Origin: Cedecea neteri
GTDB taxonomy: Bacteria > Pseudomonadota > Gammaproteobacteria > Enterobacterales > Enterobacteriaceae
Direction of reading: 5' to 3'
Length of the DNA: 64,000 nucleotides
NCBI RefSeq assembly: GCF_000757825.1
Contig: NZ_CP009451.1
Coordinates: forward strand, 2,046,001 to 2,110,000
The position numbers and the translations under genes were made by a program. Of this stretch, positions 24,555 to 35,796 are shown piece by piece; positions within the stretch are counted from its first letter, which is position 1, and each line of letters opens with the position of its first letter. The notes beneath the pieces are model-generated. The model was not told the origin of the DNA, searched no databases, and saw only the letters and a program-made list of their open reading frames with translations.

Positions 24555-26123
24555 ATGCAAAAGAAAGTCCTGCCATTACTGCTGCTGGCTGCGCTGTCTG
24601 CAGCTTCTCACGCTGCCACGCCACCGGATACCCTGGTGGTTGCTCAAGGCCTGGATGACATCGTCAGCCTTGACCCGGCCGAAGCCAACGAACTCTCAAG
24701 CATCCAGACCGTGCCAAGCCTGTACCAGCGCCTGGTGCAGGCAGACCGTACCGATCCGGCCAAAGTTGTGCCGATTCTGGCGGCAAGCTGGCAGGGCGAT
24801 GCGGCGAATAAAAAGCTGACCATCAAGCTGCGTCCGGACGCTAAATTCGCCTCCGGCAACCCGCTGCGCCCGGAAGACGTAATCTTCTCCTACACCCGCG
24901 CGGTGACGCTGAACAAATCCCCGGCCTTTATTCTTAACGTGCTGGGCTGGCAGCCGGATAACATCGCCAGCCAGCTGAAGAAAGTGGATGACCACACGCT
25001 GGAAGTGCACTGGACCGCGGACGTAAGCCCGGCGGTAGCCCTGAATATTCTTTCCACGCCAATCGCCTCCATCGTCGATGAAAAAGCGGTTGAACCCAAC
25101 GTGAAAGCGGGCGACTTCGGCAACGAGTGGCTGAAAATGCACTCTGCCGGCAGCGGCCCGTTCAAAATGCGCGTCTACCAGCCGCATCAGGCTATCGTCC
25201 TGGATGCCAATCCGACATCCCCTGGCGACGCGCCAAAAGTGAAAAACATCATCATTAAAAACGTGCCCGATCCGGCCGCTCGCCGCCTGCTGATTCAGCA
25301 AGGTGACGCCGATATCGCCCGTGATTTAGGCTCTGACCAAACCAGCGCGCTCGAAGGCAAACCGGGCGTGAAGGTGCTGAGCATTCCTTCCGCCGAGCAA
25401 AACTACCTGGTGTTTAACGTCGGCAACAATGCCAACCCGCTGCTGAAAAATCCTGCGCTGTGGGAAGCGGCCCGCTACCTGGTTGATTATCAGGGCATCA
25501 CCAAAGATCTGCTGAAAGGCCAGTACTTCGTGCACCAGAGCTTCCTGCCGGTCGGTTTCCCTGGCGCACTGGAAAACACGCCGTTTAAATTCGACCCGGC
25601 GAAAGCGAAAGAGATCCTGGCGAAAGCGGGCATCAAAGACGCCCATTTCTCGCTGGACGTGGAAAACAAACCGCCGTTTATCACCATCGCGCAGTCGATG
25701 CAGGCGAGCTTTGCCCAGGGCGGCGTGAAGGTGGATCTGCTGCCTGCGGCAGGTAGCCAGGTTTACGCCCGCGTTCGTGCGAAGCAGCACCAGGCCGCTA
25801 TCCGCCTGTGGATCCCGGACTATTTCGACGCCCACTCCAACGCCAGCGCCTTTGCCTATAACGACGGCAAAGCGAGCACCGTGGCCGGGCTGAACGGTTG
25901 GCAGATTCCGGAACTGAACAAACAAACGCTGGCCGCCGTGGCGGAAGCCGATCCGGCCAAACGCAAAGATCTCTATACCAAACTGCAGGAGGAGCTGCAG
26001 CGTAGCTCCCCGTACGTGTTTGTCGACCAGGGTAAAACCCAGGTTGTAGTGCGCGATAACATCAAGGGCTATCAGCAAGGCCTGAATGCGGATATGGTGT
26101 ATTACGATAACGTCACTAAATAA
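24555..26123 (+). CDS. Periplasmic binding protein of a peptide/nickel-type ABC importer (family 5)
   Basis: A 522-residue protein with a Sec signal peptide (MQKKVLPLLLLAALSAASHA, cut after HAA near 21) and the SBP family 5 fold: DIVSLDPAEANELSSIQTV near the mature start, then NKKLTIKLRPDAKFASGNPL and the lobe-2 motif NPLLKNPALWEAARYLVDY near 295-313. It has no lipobox. It should capture a peptide-like or other small solute for the permeases encoded downstream. It is not a close match to DppA, OppA or NikA, so I do not name a substrate. A strong stem-loop separates it from the rest of the operon. Confidence 0.88.
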   Translation: MQKKVLPLLLLAALSAASHAATPPDTLVVAQGLDDIVSLDPAEANELSSIQTVPSLYQRLVQADRTDPAKVVPILAASWQGDAANKKLTIKLRPDAKFASGNPLRPEDVIFSYTRAVTLNKSPAFILNVLGWQPDNIASQLKKVDDHTLEVHWTADVSPAVALNILSTPIASIVDEKAVEPNVKAGDFGNEWLKMHSAGSGPFKMRVYQPHQAIVLDANPTSPGDAPKVKNIIIKNVPDPAARRLLIQQGDADIARDLGSDQTSALEGKPGVKVLSIPSAEQNYLVFNVGNNANPLLKNPALWEAARYLVDYQGITKDLLKGQYFVHQSFLPVGFPGALENTPFKFDPAKAKEILAKAGIKDAHFSLDVENKPPFITIAQSMQASFAQGGVKVDLLPAAGSQVYARVRAKQHQAAIRLWIPDYFDAHSNASAFAYNDGKASTVAGLNGWQIPELNKQTLAAVAEADPAKRKDLYTKLQEELQRSSPYVFVDQGKTQVVVRDNIKGYQQGLNADMVYYDNVTK

Positions 26124-26131
26124 CTGAACGG

Positions 26132-26176
26132 CCTCTCGCCCTGCCCTTTTCACCATCAAAGAAACGGGGCGAGAGG
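26132..26176 (+). other. Intercistronic stem-loop in the ABC importer operon
   Basis: CCTCTCGCCC (26132-26141) pairs perfectly with GGGCGAGAGG (26167-26176). There is no T-run, so it is more likely to protect the 3' end of the binding-protein mRNA than to terminate, allowing more binding protein than permease, as in the mal operon. Confidence 0.7.
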
Positions 26177-26209
26177 TTAATCACCATCAGCGCATAAAAA
26201 GAGTTACCC

Positions 26210-27253
26210 ATGTCCGAAGTTTCTCCCTCGTCGCAGCGCCTGCGGCGCCCGCTGCTTACCCTGCTTCAGGGAATATTTACCCTTGCTCTCACCCTTATTG
26301 GCCTGCTGCTGATTACCTTTGCTTTGTCCGCGCTTTCCCCGGTGGACAGAGTGCTGCAAATCGTCGGCGATCACGCCAGCCAGTCCACTTACGATCAGGT
26401 TCGCCACCAGCTAGGGCTGGATCGGTCGCTGCCCGTGCAGTTCTGGCATTACCTCGTCAATCTTGCCCACGGCGATTTGGGCATAGCCAGCTCAACCGGC
26501 CAGCCGGTGCTGCATGATTTACTCTCGGCTTTCCCCGCCACGCTTGAGCTTGCCACCCTCGCGCTCATCATCGGCAGCGTGCTGGGCGTGCTTTTTGGCG
26601 TGCTTTGCGCCCGCTTTGCCGGTTCACCGTGGGATCTCGCAGTGCGCACGTTTACCCTGCTCGGAAACTCGGTGCCTATTTTCTGGCTCGGCCTGCTGAT
26701 GCTGGCGCTGTTTTATGCCCGCCTGCAGTGGAGCGCCGGGCCGGGAAGGCTCGATGATATTTACCAGTACAGCGTCGAGGCCAAAACGGGCTTCGTGCTG
26801 ATTGATACCTGGCTTTCCGGCGATAAAGGCGCGTTCCTCAACGCCGTTAACCACCTGATTCTGCCGGTGCTGCTGCTGGCCTATTATTCTCTCGCCAGCA
26901 TCACCCGCCTGACGCGCACGGCCTGCCTCAGCGAAATGAATAAAGAGTACATTACGCTGGCTCGCGCGAAAGGCGCAGGTGACATGACGATTCTGCTGCG
27001 CCACGTTCTGCCGAACATTCGCGGCACGCTGTTCACCGTGATCGCGCTGGCTTACACCAGCATGCTGGAAGGTGCCGTGCTGACGGAAACCGTCTTCTCC
27101 TGGCCGGGCATTGGCCGCTATCTCACCACCGCGCTGTTTGCCGGTGATACCACCGCGATTATGGGCGGCACGCTGCTGATCGGCGTGTCGTTTGTGCTGA
27201 TCAATAACCTGACCGACATACTGGTGCGTGCCACCGATCCGAGGATCCGCTAA
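26210..27253 (+). CDS. ABC importer permease, DppB/OppB type
   Basis: A 347-residue inner-membrane permease with about six membrane segments and the family layout: an N-terminal helix, the periplasmic stretch DQVRHQLGLDRSLPVQFWHY, and the ATPase-coupling EAA loop NKEYITLARAKGAGDMTILLRHVLPN near 245-270. It forms half of the channel. Its TAA overlaps the next start (TAATG). Confidence 0.92.
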   Translation: MSEVSPSSQRLRRPLLTLLQGIFTLALTLIGLLLITFALSALSPVDRVLQIVGDHASQSTYDQVRHQLGLDRSLPVQFWHYLVNLAHGDLGIASSTGQPVLHDLLSAFPATLELATLALIIGSVLGVLFGVLCARFAGSPWDLAVRTFTLLGNSVPIFWLGLLMLALFYARLQWSAGPGRLDDIYQYSVEAKTGFVLIDTWLSGDKGAFLNAVNHLILPVLLLAYYSLASITRLTRTACLSEMNKEYITLARAKGAGDMTILLRHVLPNIRGTLFTVIALAYTSMLEGAVLTETVFSWPGIGRYLTTALFAGDTTAIMGGTLLIGVSFVLINNLTDILVRATDPRIR

Positions 27254-28086
27254 TGCCGTCTTCTCTTTTCCTGCGACGCATGCTGCGCTCTCCGGCCGCC
27301 CTCAGCGGGCTGATTATCATTGCCGGGCTGGTGCTTATTGCGCTGTTTTCCCCGCTGCTGGCCCCGTTCGATCCTAACTGGCAGGACGCCGCCGCGCGCC
27401 TGCAGGCACCCAACGCTCACCATCTGCTGGGTACCGACAGCTACGGTCGCGACCTGCTTTCACGCCTGCTTTACGGCACCCGCCCGGCGCTGGGCCTGGT
27501 GCTGCTGGTTACGGTCATTACCCTGCCGGTTGGGCTGCTGATTGGCATTCTTTCCGGCTATTACGGCGGCTGGCTGGAGCGTATTCTGATGCGCTTTACC
27601 GACGTAGTGATGTCGATGCCGCGCCTGATCCTGGCCTTCGCTTTTGTGGCGATGCTTGGCCCAGGGTTGGTTAACGGCGCGCTGGCGCTCGCTTTGACAA
27701 CCTGGCCTGCCTATGCGCGCCAGGCAAGAAGCGAAATACAGCGGCTGCGCCACAGTGATTATCTTGCCGCCGCAGAAATGATGGGAATTAAAGGCATTCG
27801 GCTGCTGGGCGGCCACATCCTGCCGCTGTGTCTGCCTTCCGCCATCGTGCGCCTGGCGCTGGATCTTGCCGGGATTATTCTTGCCGCCGCCGGACTCGGG
27901 TTCCTGGGCCTCGGCGCCCGTCCGCCGATGTCCGAGTGGGGCTCAATGATTGCCGACGGGATGCAGGTGATTTTCGATCAATGGTGGATTGCCGCTATTC
28001 CTGGCACCGCCATTCTGCTGAGCAGCCTGGCCTTTAACCTGCTGGGCGATGGCCTGCGCGACGTGCTGGAGCCGCAACATGACTAA
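27253..28086 (+). CDS. ABC importer permease, DppC/OppC type
   Basis: A 277-residue partner permease. Landmarks are the NH2-terminal helix, HHLLGTDSYGRDLLSRLLYG near 57-76 (typical of DppC-like permeases) and the EAA loop SDYLAAAEMMGIKGIRLLGG near 160-180. It starts on the stop of the first permease and overlaps the ATPase start by 8 bp, so expression is tightly coupled. Confidence 0.92.
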   Translation: MPSSLFLRRMLRSPAALSGLIIIAGLVLIALFSPLLAPFDPNWQDAAARLQAPNAHHLLGTDSYGRDLLSRLLYGTRPALGLVLLVTVITLPVGLLIGILSGYYGGWLERILMRFTDVVMSMPRLILAFAFVAMLGPGLVNGALALALTTWPAYARQARSEIQRLRHSDYLAAAEMMGIKGIRLLGGHILPLCLPSAIVRLALDLAGIILAAAGLGFLGLGARPPMSEWGSMIADGMQVIFDQWWIAAIPGTAILLSSLAFNLLGDGLRDVLEPQHD

Positions 28087-28912
28087 CAGAATTACCGTTT
28101 CCGGGCTGAATATCGACTACCCCGGCAGCCGGGTTGTCAGCAACCTTTCCTTCACCCTCGGCAATGAACGCCTTGCGCTGGTCGGGGAATCCGGTTCAGG
28201 AAAATCCATGACGGCGCGAGCCCTGATGGGGCTGGTGCGTAAGCCAGGTAAAGTGAGCGCGGAGCAGCTTAGCGTGATGGGGCACGACCTGCTCGATATG
28301 AACGCCCGTAGCTGGAACCAGCTGCGCGGCAGCGATATCGCCATGGTGCTGCAGGACCCGCGCTATGCGCTAAACCCGGTGAAAAGCGTGCTGCAGCAAA
28401 TTGACGAGGCGCTCCGCCTGCACCAGAAGCTCTCAACAGCCGAACGCCGCGATCGCTGCCGCGAGCTGGTGCAATCCGTTGGCTTACCGGACGCGGTGCT
28501 GCAGCGTTACCCCGGCGAGCTGTCCGGCGGCATGGGCCAGCGCGTGATGATCGCCATTGCGCTCGCTAATAACCCGAAAGTACTGATTGCCGACGAACCA
28601 ACCTCGGCGCTGGATGCTCGCTTGCGCAACCAAATCCTTGAGCTGCTGGTAGCCCAGTGCGAACAGCGTCAAATGGCGCTGCTGCTGATTAGCCACGACC
28701 TGCCGCTGGTGGCGGAACACTGCCACCGCGTGCTGGTGATGTATCAGGGGCAAAAAGTGGATGAAATGGCGGCGAGCGCTCTGCCGCAGGCCACGCATCC
28801 CTACACGCGCACGCTCTGGACCTGCCGTCCAAATGCCGACACCTATGGGCAGATGCTGCCGACGCTGAACCGCAGCGAATTCCAGCCAGGAGAGAGTCAT
28901 GGCGATCGTTAA
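28079..28912 (+). CDS. ABC importer ATPase, DppD/OppD type
   Basis: A 277-residue nucleotide-binding subunit: Walker A GESGSGKS near 37-44, signature LSGGMGQR near 147-154, Walker [13 protein letters not shown] near 167-178 and the switch His in [10 protein letters not shown]. The C-terminal oligopeptide motif THPYTRTLW is present, but the protein is about 50 residues shorter than DppD. It drives import in the cytoplasm together with the next gene product, whose start lies 14 bp inside this gene. Confidence 0.92.
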   Translation: MTNRITVSGLNIDYPGSRVVSNLSFTLGNERLALVGESGSGKSMTARALMGLVRKPGKVSAEQLSVMGHDLLDMNARSWNQLRGSDIAMVLQDPRYALNPVKSVLQQIDEALRLHQKLSTAERRDRCRELVQSVGLPDAVLQRYPGELSGGMGQRVMIAIALANNPKVLIADEPTSALDARLRNQILELLVAQCEQRQMALLLISHDLPLVAEHCHRVLVMYQGQKVDEMAASALPQATHPYTRTLWTCRPNADTYGQMLPTLNRSEFQPGESHGDR

Positions 28913-29621
28913 GATTGATAATCTGGGCGTCGAGTTTGCCGCAAAAGGCGGCATCAAAACCGCCGTCGCCGGGGCCAGTTTTGCGATTGAGCAGGGCGAA
29001 ACCTTTAGCCTGATTGGCGCTTCAGGCTGCGGGAAATCGACCATTCTGCGTGTGCTTGCCGGGCTACAGCGTGAGTGGAAAGGCAGCGTGGAACTGCTGG
29101 GCAATAACATTGTTGCCGGGAGGCGTTTTCAGGGAGCCCTGCGCCGCGAAGTGCAGATGGTATTTCAGGATCCTTACGCCTCACTGCACCCCAACCACAC
29201 GATTTGGCGCACGCTGGCTGAACCGCTAAAAATCCACGGTGAAAGCAATATCGAAGCACGCGTGGAAGAAGCACTAAGCCAGGTCGGGCTGCCGGCCGAT
29301 GCGGCGAAACGCTATCCGCACCAGCTTTCCGGCGGCCAGCGCCAGCGCGTGGCTATCGCTCGGGCGCTGCTGCTGCGCCCGAAAATCCTGCTGCTTGATG
29401 AACCAACTTCCGCGCTGGATATGTCGGTACAGGCTGAAATCCTTAACCTGTTGAACCGCCTGAAGCAGCAGCACGGTATGACCTACCTGCTGGTCAGCCA
29501 CGATGCCGACGTGATTGCCCATATGTCGGACCGTGCGGCATTTATGGCGAATGGCGTGATTGAGCGCAGCTTCGATCGCACCGCGCTGGTTAACGGTGAA
29601 CACAGAATGGCGCACGCGTAA
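28899..29621 (+). CDS. ABC importer ATPase, DppF/OppF type
   Basis: A 240-residue second nucleotide-binding subunit: Walker A GASGCGKS near 46-53, signature LSGGQRQR near 143-150, Walker [13 protein letters not shown] near 163-174, and SHDADV for the switch. It lacks the C-terminal HPYT region of DppF, ending soon after the ATPase core, so it is a compact form. It is the last gene of the importer operon. Confidence 0.92.
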   Translation: MAIVKIDNLGVEFAAKGGIKTAVAGASFAIEQGETFSLIGASGCGKSTILRVLAGLQREWKGSVELLGNNIVAGRRFQGALRREVQMVFQDPYASLHPNHTIWRTLAEPLKIHGESNIEARVEEALSQVGLPADAAKRYPHQLSGGQRQRVAIARALLLRPKILLLDEPTSALDMSVQAEILNLLNRLKQQHGMTYLLVSHDADVIAHMSDRAAFMANGVIERSFDRTALVNGEHRMAHA

Positions 29622-29625
29622 CGCA

Positions 29626-29740
29626 TTATTCCAGCGTCACCATTTCCTCGTCAGACAAAGCCAGAATGCAGCGATTGCGGCCGGTGTTTTGGCCGTAATA
29701 CATGGCTTTGTCTGCGCGCCCAATGGCGCTGTACAGGGTC
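29626..29740 (-). pseudogene. Remnant of a GGDEF (diguanylate cyclase) C-terminus
   Basis: On the minus strand a frame ending at 29626 reads LYSAIGRADKAMYYGQNTGRNRC, the conserved final helix and strand of GGDEF domains (ADxAMYxxKxxGRNR), then a short tail. Upstream of about residue 35 from the end the frame no longer resembles GGDEF, and no GGDEF motif is present. This is a leftover of a deleted diguanylate cyclase gene, not a functional protein. The rest of the gap up to the patA promoter (29741-29960) shows nothing else. Confidence 0.75.
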
Positions 29741-29897
29741 GGCCTCTGGCCTGATCCGGGGCAGGCCATCGCTAATGAATCGCTCTTTTGCACCCTTTCA
29801 GGGCGAACGGCCTTTTTATACATCAAAACCCCCTATTTCCCTCTAAATCACGTCGCCGCCGCCAGCATTAAAACACGCAAAATGTAATCCATTGTGA

Positions 29898-31421
<1,524 letters not shown>

Positions 31422-31426
31422 TTGAG

Positions 31427-31528
31427 CCTCACCCCAACCCTCTCCCTGAAAGGGAGAGGGAGTTTTCCGTGCCTGCTGACCGTTTTTTTATCCCCTCTCC
31501 CCTCTGGGGAGAGGGACAGGGTGAGGGG
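31427..31528. repeat. REP-like paired palindromes between patA and lsrG
   Basis: Two palindromes, AACCCTCTCCCTGAAAGGGA and CCTCTCCCCTCTGGGGAGAG, are arranged head to head with GTGAGGGG at the outer end. They fill the convergent patA-lsrG gap and may serve as terminator and mRNA stabiliser. Confidence 0.85.
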
Positions 31529-31534
31529 CAATCT

Positions 31535-31825
31535 CTACGGCAGCAGCCCGATAAAACTCCGCTTCTTACGCGGCTCAGACATCATCTCATCCAGCTTTTC
31601 AACGCAGGCAAGGTAGTGCGGCGTCTTCTTGTGCGCCAGCACTGCGGCCTCATCCAGGTAAGCCTCGTAGATAAAAAATCGCGTCGCGACATCCGGGTCC
31701 TGCAGCACGTCGAAGCGCAAATTGCCGGGCTCTTTGATAGCCCCTTCGTGATTCGCCTGAAACACCGCCAGAAACTCGTCGACGCGCTCGGGCTTAATGT
31801 TAATTTCTACCAGCGTTACGTTCAT
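31535..31825 (-). CDS. lsrG: LsrG, phospho-AI-2 isomerase
   Basis: A 96-residue ABM-fold protein matching LsrG ([39 protein letters not shown], the final RSFIGLLP). It converts phosphorylated autoinducer-2 (P-DPD) into the isomer that LsrF then cleaves. Its start overlaps the lsrF stop by 4 bp. Confidence 0.93.
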   Translation of the reverse strand: MNVTLVEINIKPERVDEFLAVFQANHEGAIKEPGNLRFDVLQDPDVATRFFIYEAYLDEAAVLAHKKTPHYLACVEKLDEMMSEPRKKRSFIGLLP

Positions 31826-32712
31826 GCCTTATCTCCCTGATGTTTCGCTTCAAGCCAGAACTGATAAGCTTCGCGGGCCGACATATTCTCGTGCACGACT
31901 TTTTTCACCGCCTGCAGCATCGCCAGCGGGGCTTCAGACTGGAAGATGTTGCGCCCCATATCCACGCCGGACGCGCCCTGGTCTATCGCCTTAAAGCACA
32001 TCTCCAGCGCTTCCTGTTCGGGCAGTTTTTTGCCTCCGGCGATGACGATCGGCACCGGGCAGCTGGCGGCGACTTTCTCAAAACCTTCCTCCACAAAGTA
32101 AGTTTTAACAAACTGCGCCCCAAGCTCAGCGGCAATGCGGCTTGCCAGCGAGAAATAACGAGCATCACGCGCCATCTCTTTGCCGACGCCGGTCACCGCC
32201 AGCGTAGGAATGCCGTAGCGCGTGCCTTCATCCACCAGCTTGATGATGTTGTTGATCGACTGGTGCTCATACTCGCTGCCGATATAAATCTGTGCGGCCA
32301 CCGCGCAGGCGTTGAGGCGTAAAGCATCCTCCATCGTCACCGCGACGCTTTCGCGCGAGAGTTCGCTAAGAATGGAGTTGCCGCCTGAGGCGCGCAGCAC
32401 AACGGGCTTGTTGGTTGCCGGAGGCACTACGCTGCGCAGAATGCCGCGGGTACACATCAGCACATCCGTTTCAGGGAACAGCGGCGCAATCGAGAGATCG
32501 ATCCGCTCAAGCCCGGTGGTTGGCCCCTGAAAATAGCCGTGATCGAAGGCCAGCATTACGGTGCGCCCGGTATTCGGGTTAAAGATCCTCGCCAGCCGCG
32601 ACTGCATGCCCCAGTCCAGCGCCCCGCTTCCCTTCAGGTAAAAAGCCCGGTTCTCCTGCGGTTGGCCAATACCGAAGTCTTTTCCGTCTTTAATATCATC
32701 CAGATCTGCCAT
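31822..32712 (-). CDS. lsrF: LsrF, 3-hydroxy-5-phosphonooxypentane-2,4-dione thiolase
   Basis: About 296 residues from the ATG at 32710-32712, chosen because [14 protein letters not shown] is the E. coli N-terminus. It is a DeoC/FbaB-type TIM barrel ([20 protein letters not shown], the lysine in TYFVEEGFE region and [13 protein letters not shown]). It transfers the acetyl group of processed AI-2 to CoA. Here it starts the operon; the lsrACDB genes that normally precede it are absent. Confidence 0.95.
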   Translation of the reverse strand: MADLDDIKDGKDFGIGQPQENRAFYLKGSGALDWGMQSRLARIFNPNTGRTVMLAFDHGYFQGPTTGLERIDLSIAPLFPETDVLMCTRGILRSVVPPATNKPVVLRASGGNSILSELSRESVAVTMEDALRLNACAVAAQIYIGSEYEHQSINNIIKLVDEGTRYGIPTLAVTGVGKEMARDARYFSLASRIAAELGAQFVKTYFVEEGFEKVAASCPVPIVIAGGKKLPEQEALEMCFKAIDQGASGVDMGRNIFQSEAPLAMLQAVKKVVHENMSAREAYQFWLEAKHQGDKA

Positions 32713-32881
32713 GACGTCCTCTCCCGGATCCGTGTGTGAATAAGAGATAGTGTTCAAAAACTTAGTCAGGGATCGGCGATTGCAACCGTGCAGCGATCAC
32801 AAAACATCCAAATAGATCGGCCAGATCGCCCGCAATAGATAAGAGTTTATTTATTGAACGGGCGACGGAAGAGGTCTGCGA

Positions 32882-34462
32882 ATGAGTTATTTACTTGCAC
32901 TGGACGCCGGAACGGGCAGTATCCGCGCCGTTATCTTCGATACATCGGGCCAGCAAATCGCCGTTGGCCAGGCCGAATGGAAGCATCTCAGCGTGACCGA
33001 CGTACCGGGATCGATGGAATTCGATCTCACCGTCAACTGGCAGCTCGCCTGCCGCTGCATCCACGAGGCCTTGCACAAGGCAAATCTCTCGTCTTCGGCA
33101 ATAAGCGCCGTCTCCTGCTGCTCGATGCGGGAAGGGATCGTCCTTTACGATCGCAGCGGCGAGCCCGTCTGGGCCTGCGCTAACGTGGATGCCCGCGCCA
33201 GCCGCGAGGTCAGCGAGCTTAAGGAGATCCATGACTTTCAGTTCGAGTCTGAGGTGTACCACGTTTCAGGCCAGACGCTGGCGTTAAGCGCCATGCCGCG
33301 CCTGCTATGGCTGGCGCACCATCGCCCGGACATCTATCGCAAAGCGGCCACCATCACGATGATTAGCGACTGGCTGGCCGCCAAACTTTCCGGCGAGCTG
33401 GCGGTTGACCCTTCTAACGCCGGCACCACCGGCATGCTGGACCTGGCGACCCGCGACTGGCGCCCTGCTCTGCTCGATATGGCAGGGCTACGTGCCGACA
33501 TACTTTCTCCGGTGAAAGAAACCGGCACCTTATTGGGCAGCGTAACGCAGCAGGCTGCCGAAGAAAGTGGGCTGCAGAAAGGCACGCCGGTGGTGATGGG
33601 CGGCGGCGACGTTCAGCTGGGCTGCCTGGGGCTGGGCATCGTCAGGGCCGGGCAAACGGCGGTGCTGGGCGGCACGTTCTGGCAGCAGGTAGTCAACCTG
33701 CCGGCAATCAAAACCGATCCAGATATGAACATCCGCATTAACCCGCACGTAATTCACAACATGGTGCAAGCGGAGTCGATCAGCTTCTTTACCGGCCTGA
33801 CGATGCGCTGGTTCCGGGACGCCTTTTGCGCGGAAGAAAAGCTGCTTGCCGGGCGCCTCGGCGTGGATACCTACGCGCTGATGGAAGAGATGGCAGGCCG
33901 CGTGCCCGCGGGCTCCCACGGCGTGATGCCAATTTTCTCCGACGCCATGCATTTCAAGCAGTGGTACCACGCCGCACCGTCATTCATTAACCTTTCCATT
34001 GACCCTGAGAAGTGCAACAAAGCCACGCTATTTCGCGCCTTAGAGGAAAACGCGGCGATTGTCTCCGCCTGTAACCTGGAGCAGATTTCCGGCTTTTCTG
34101 GCGTGAAGTTCGACTCGCTCGTTTTTGCAGGTGGGGGCTCAAAAGGCGCGCTGTGGAGCCAGATCCTCAGCGATGTCACCGGCCTGCCGGTACGTGTTCC
34201 GGTAGTGAAAGAGGCAACGGCGTTGGGCTGTGCCATTGCCGCAGGCGTTGGTGCCGGGATTTTCGATTCGCTGGCCAATACCGGCGAGCGCCTTGTGCAA
34301 TGGCAGCGGGAGTTCACGCCGAACCCGGCGCACCGTGAGCTTTACGACGAGATGAAGCGCAAGTGGCAAAAGGTGTATGCCGACCAGTTAACGCTGGTGG
34401 ACAGCGGCCTGACGACATCGATGTGGCAGGCACCGGGGCTTGCACCAAGGGTTGTAGGGTAA
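32882..34462 (+). CDS. lsrK: LsrK, autoinducer-2 kinase
   Basis: A 526-residue FGGY-family sugar kinase close to E. coli LsrK ([17 protein letters not shown] at the N-terminus, [14 protein letters not shown] near 240, the ATP-site [20 protein letters not shown] near 417-436). It phosphorylates imported AI-2, trapping it and producing the ligand of LsrR. It is divergent from lsrFG, sharing a 169-bp upstream region. The regulator gene lsrR that accompanies lsrK in E. coli is missing. Confidence 0.95.
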   Translation: MSYLLALDAGTGSIRAVIFDTSGQQIAVGQAEWKHLSVTDVPGSMEFDLTVNWQLACRCIHEALHKANLSSSAISAVSCCSMREGIVLYDRSGEPVWACANVDARASREVSELKEIHDFQFESEVYHVSGQTLALSAMPRLLWLAHHRPDIYRKAATITMISDWLAAKLSGELAVDPSNAGTTGMLDLATRDWRPALLDMAGLRADILSPVKETGTLLGSVTQQAAEESGLQKGTPVVMGGGDVQLGCLGLGIVRAGQTAVLGGTFWQQVVNLPAIKTDPDMNIRINPHVIHNMVQAESISFFTGLTMRWFRDAFCAEEKLLAGRLGVDTYALMEEMAGRVPAGSHGVMPIFSDAMHFKQWYHAAPSFINLSIDPEKCNKATLFRALEENAAIVSACNLEQISGFSGVKFDSLVFAGGGSKGALWSQILSDVTGLPVRVPVVKEATALGCAIAAGVGAGIFDSLANTGERLVQWQREFTPNPAHRELYDEMKRKWQKVYADQLTLVDSGLTTSMWQAPGLAPRVVG

Positions 34463-34467
34463 TTTAT

Positions 34468-34622
34468 CCCCTCACCCCGGCCCTCTCCCCAAAGGGGCGA
34501 GGGGGAAAACAAACAACATGAAACCTTCATTTCCCCTCTCCCTTTCAGGGGCGAGGGGAAAACAGGGGACTGAGAACATTTTTTATCCCCTCTCCCTTTC
34601 AGGGAGAGGGCCAGGGTGAGGG
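34468..34622. repeat. REP-like palindromes, three units, after lsrK
   Basis: Three related palindromes (GGCCCTCTCCCCAAAGGGGC, CCCCTCTCCCTTTCAGGGGC and a third ending AGGGCCAGGGTGAGGG) lie in a row. The 10-mer AGGGCCAGGG at 34607-34616 is identical to the target guide predicted in the IS110 bridge RNA. Confidence 0.85.
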
Positions 34623-34632
34623 TAAAACCGCT

Positions 34633-34649
34633 TTGTATCACACTGTATC
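34633..34649. promoter_or_regulatory. Direct-repeat motif upstream of the alpha/beta hydrolase
   Basis: TTGTATCACACTGTATC holds TGTATC twice, 10 bp apart, the arrangement bound by OmpR-family dimers. A sequence matching at 14 of 17 positions lies before dipZ (37836-37852). A candidate operator for the neighbouring response regulator. Confidence 0.55.
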
Positions 34650-34761
34650 TCCGGTATAGACAGATACGCCGTCATGCAAAAAGGGCTGATTGGGAAACAC
34701 GCTGCCTACATTCCCATGATGTGATAGCCGAACACTTTATAACGGCTTCGGAGAAAACATT

Positions 34762-35745
34762 ATGTTCAACAAATTCACCCTGTCTGCGCTGATTGCTCCA
34801 CTTTCCCTCTCGGTGGTTTTCGCCTGCCAGGCGGAAGCGGCGGGTTTCGATGCTAATCAGATAAAACAGATTAACGCAGGCGTGCTGAACGTCGGCTATG
34901 TCGATCTCGGCCCAAAAGACGGGCAGCCGGTTGTGCTGCTGCACGGCTGGCCCTATGACATCAACAGTTTTGATACGGTAGCACCGGAGCTGGCAAAGCA
35001 GGGCTACCGGGTTATCGTGCCTAACCTGCGCGGCTTCGGCAGCACTCGCTTCCTTTCCCCTTCCACGCCGCGCAACGGCGAGCCTGCCGCGCTGGCTCAG
35101 GATACGGTTGCGCTGTTGGACGCATTACATATCAAACAGGCCATTTTCGGCGGGTATGACTGGGGGGCACGCACGGCGGATATCGTGGCGGCACTGCACC
35201 CGGAGCGCGTCAAAGCGCTGGTGTCGGTCAGCGGCTATCTGATTAGCAGCCAGGAAGCGGGGAAAAAACCGCTGCCGCCGCAGGCCGAGCTGCAATGGTG
35301 GTATCAGTTCTATTTCGCGACCCCACGCGGTGCGGCAGGCTACGAGAAGAATACCCATGAGTTCGCCAGATTGATCTGGCAGCAGGCTTCGCCGGGCTGG
35401 AAGTTCAGCGACGAAACCTTCAATACCAGCGCCAAATCGCTGGATAACCCGGATCACGTCGCCATTACGCTAAGCAACTATCGCTGGCGTCAGGGGCTGG
35501 AAAACGGCGAGCAGAAATACGCGGCGGATGAGAAAAAGCTGGCCGCACTGCCGAACATCACCGTACCGAGCATCACGATTGAAGGCGACAATAACGGGGC
35601 ACCACATCCTGCACCGGCAGCGTATGCCGCGAAATTTACCGGCAAGTATGAACACCGCACCTTCAGCGGCAATATAGGCCACAACCCACCGCAGGAAGCG
35701 ACGGAAGCGTTTGTGAAGGCAGTAGTAGATGCCGGTAAGCTGTAG
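34762..35745 (+). CDS. Secreted alpha/beta hydrolase, epoxide hydrolase/dehalogenase-like
   Basis: A 327-residue protein with a Sec signal peptide (MFNKFTLSALIAPLSLSVVF..., cut near AEA, residue 26). The hydrolase core shows the oxyanion motif LLHGWPYDINSF near 54-65, the nucleophile elbow GGYDWGARTA near 129-138 with Asp instead of Ser, as in epoxide hydrolases and haloalkane dehalogenases, and the late His in GNIGHNPPQEA. It should hydrolyse a small molecule in the periplasm; the substrate is unknown. It precedes the two-component genes by 51 bp, and a direct-repeat motif lies in its upstream region. Confidence 0.82.
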   Translation: MFNKFTLSALIAPLSLSVVFACQAEAAGFDANQIKQINAGVLNVGYVDLGPKDGQPVVLLHGWPYDINSFDTVAPELAKQGYRVIVPNLRGFGSTRFLSPSTPRNGEPAALAQDTVALLDALHIKQAIFGGYDWGARTADIVAALHPERVKALVSVSGYLISSQEAGKKPLPPQAELQWWYQFYFATPRGAAGYEKNTHEFARLIWQQASPGWKFSDETFNTSAKSLDNPDHVAITLSNYRWRQGLENGEQKYAADEKKLAALPNITVPSITIEGDNNGAPHPAPAAYAAKFTGKYEHRTFSGNIGHNPPQEATEAFVKAVVDAGKL

Positions 35746-35796
35746 TAAAAAAGCTATGCTAGTTTTAGCCTTCACTTTTAGCGCCGGGAGCCCCAG

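Noticed and set aside
32713..32881. LsrR operator and CRP site in the lsrF-lsrK junction
   Set aside because: A TCACA half-site is present, but the partner half-site does not fit, and I cannot recognise an LsrR site by eye.
34468..34622. Row of short similar units that could suggest a CRISPR array
   Set aside because: The units are palindromic REP-like pairs with irregular spacing and unequal sequence, there are no unique spacers of constant length, and no cas genes are nearby.
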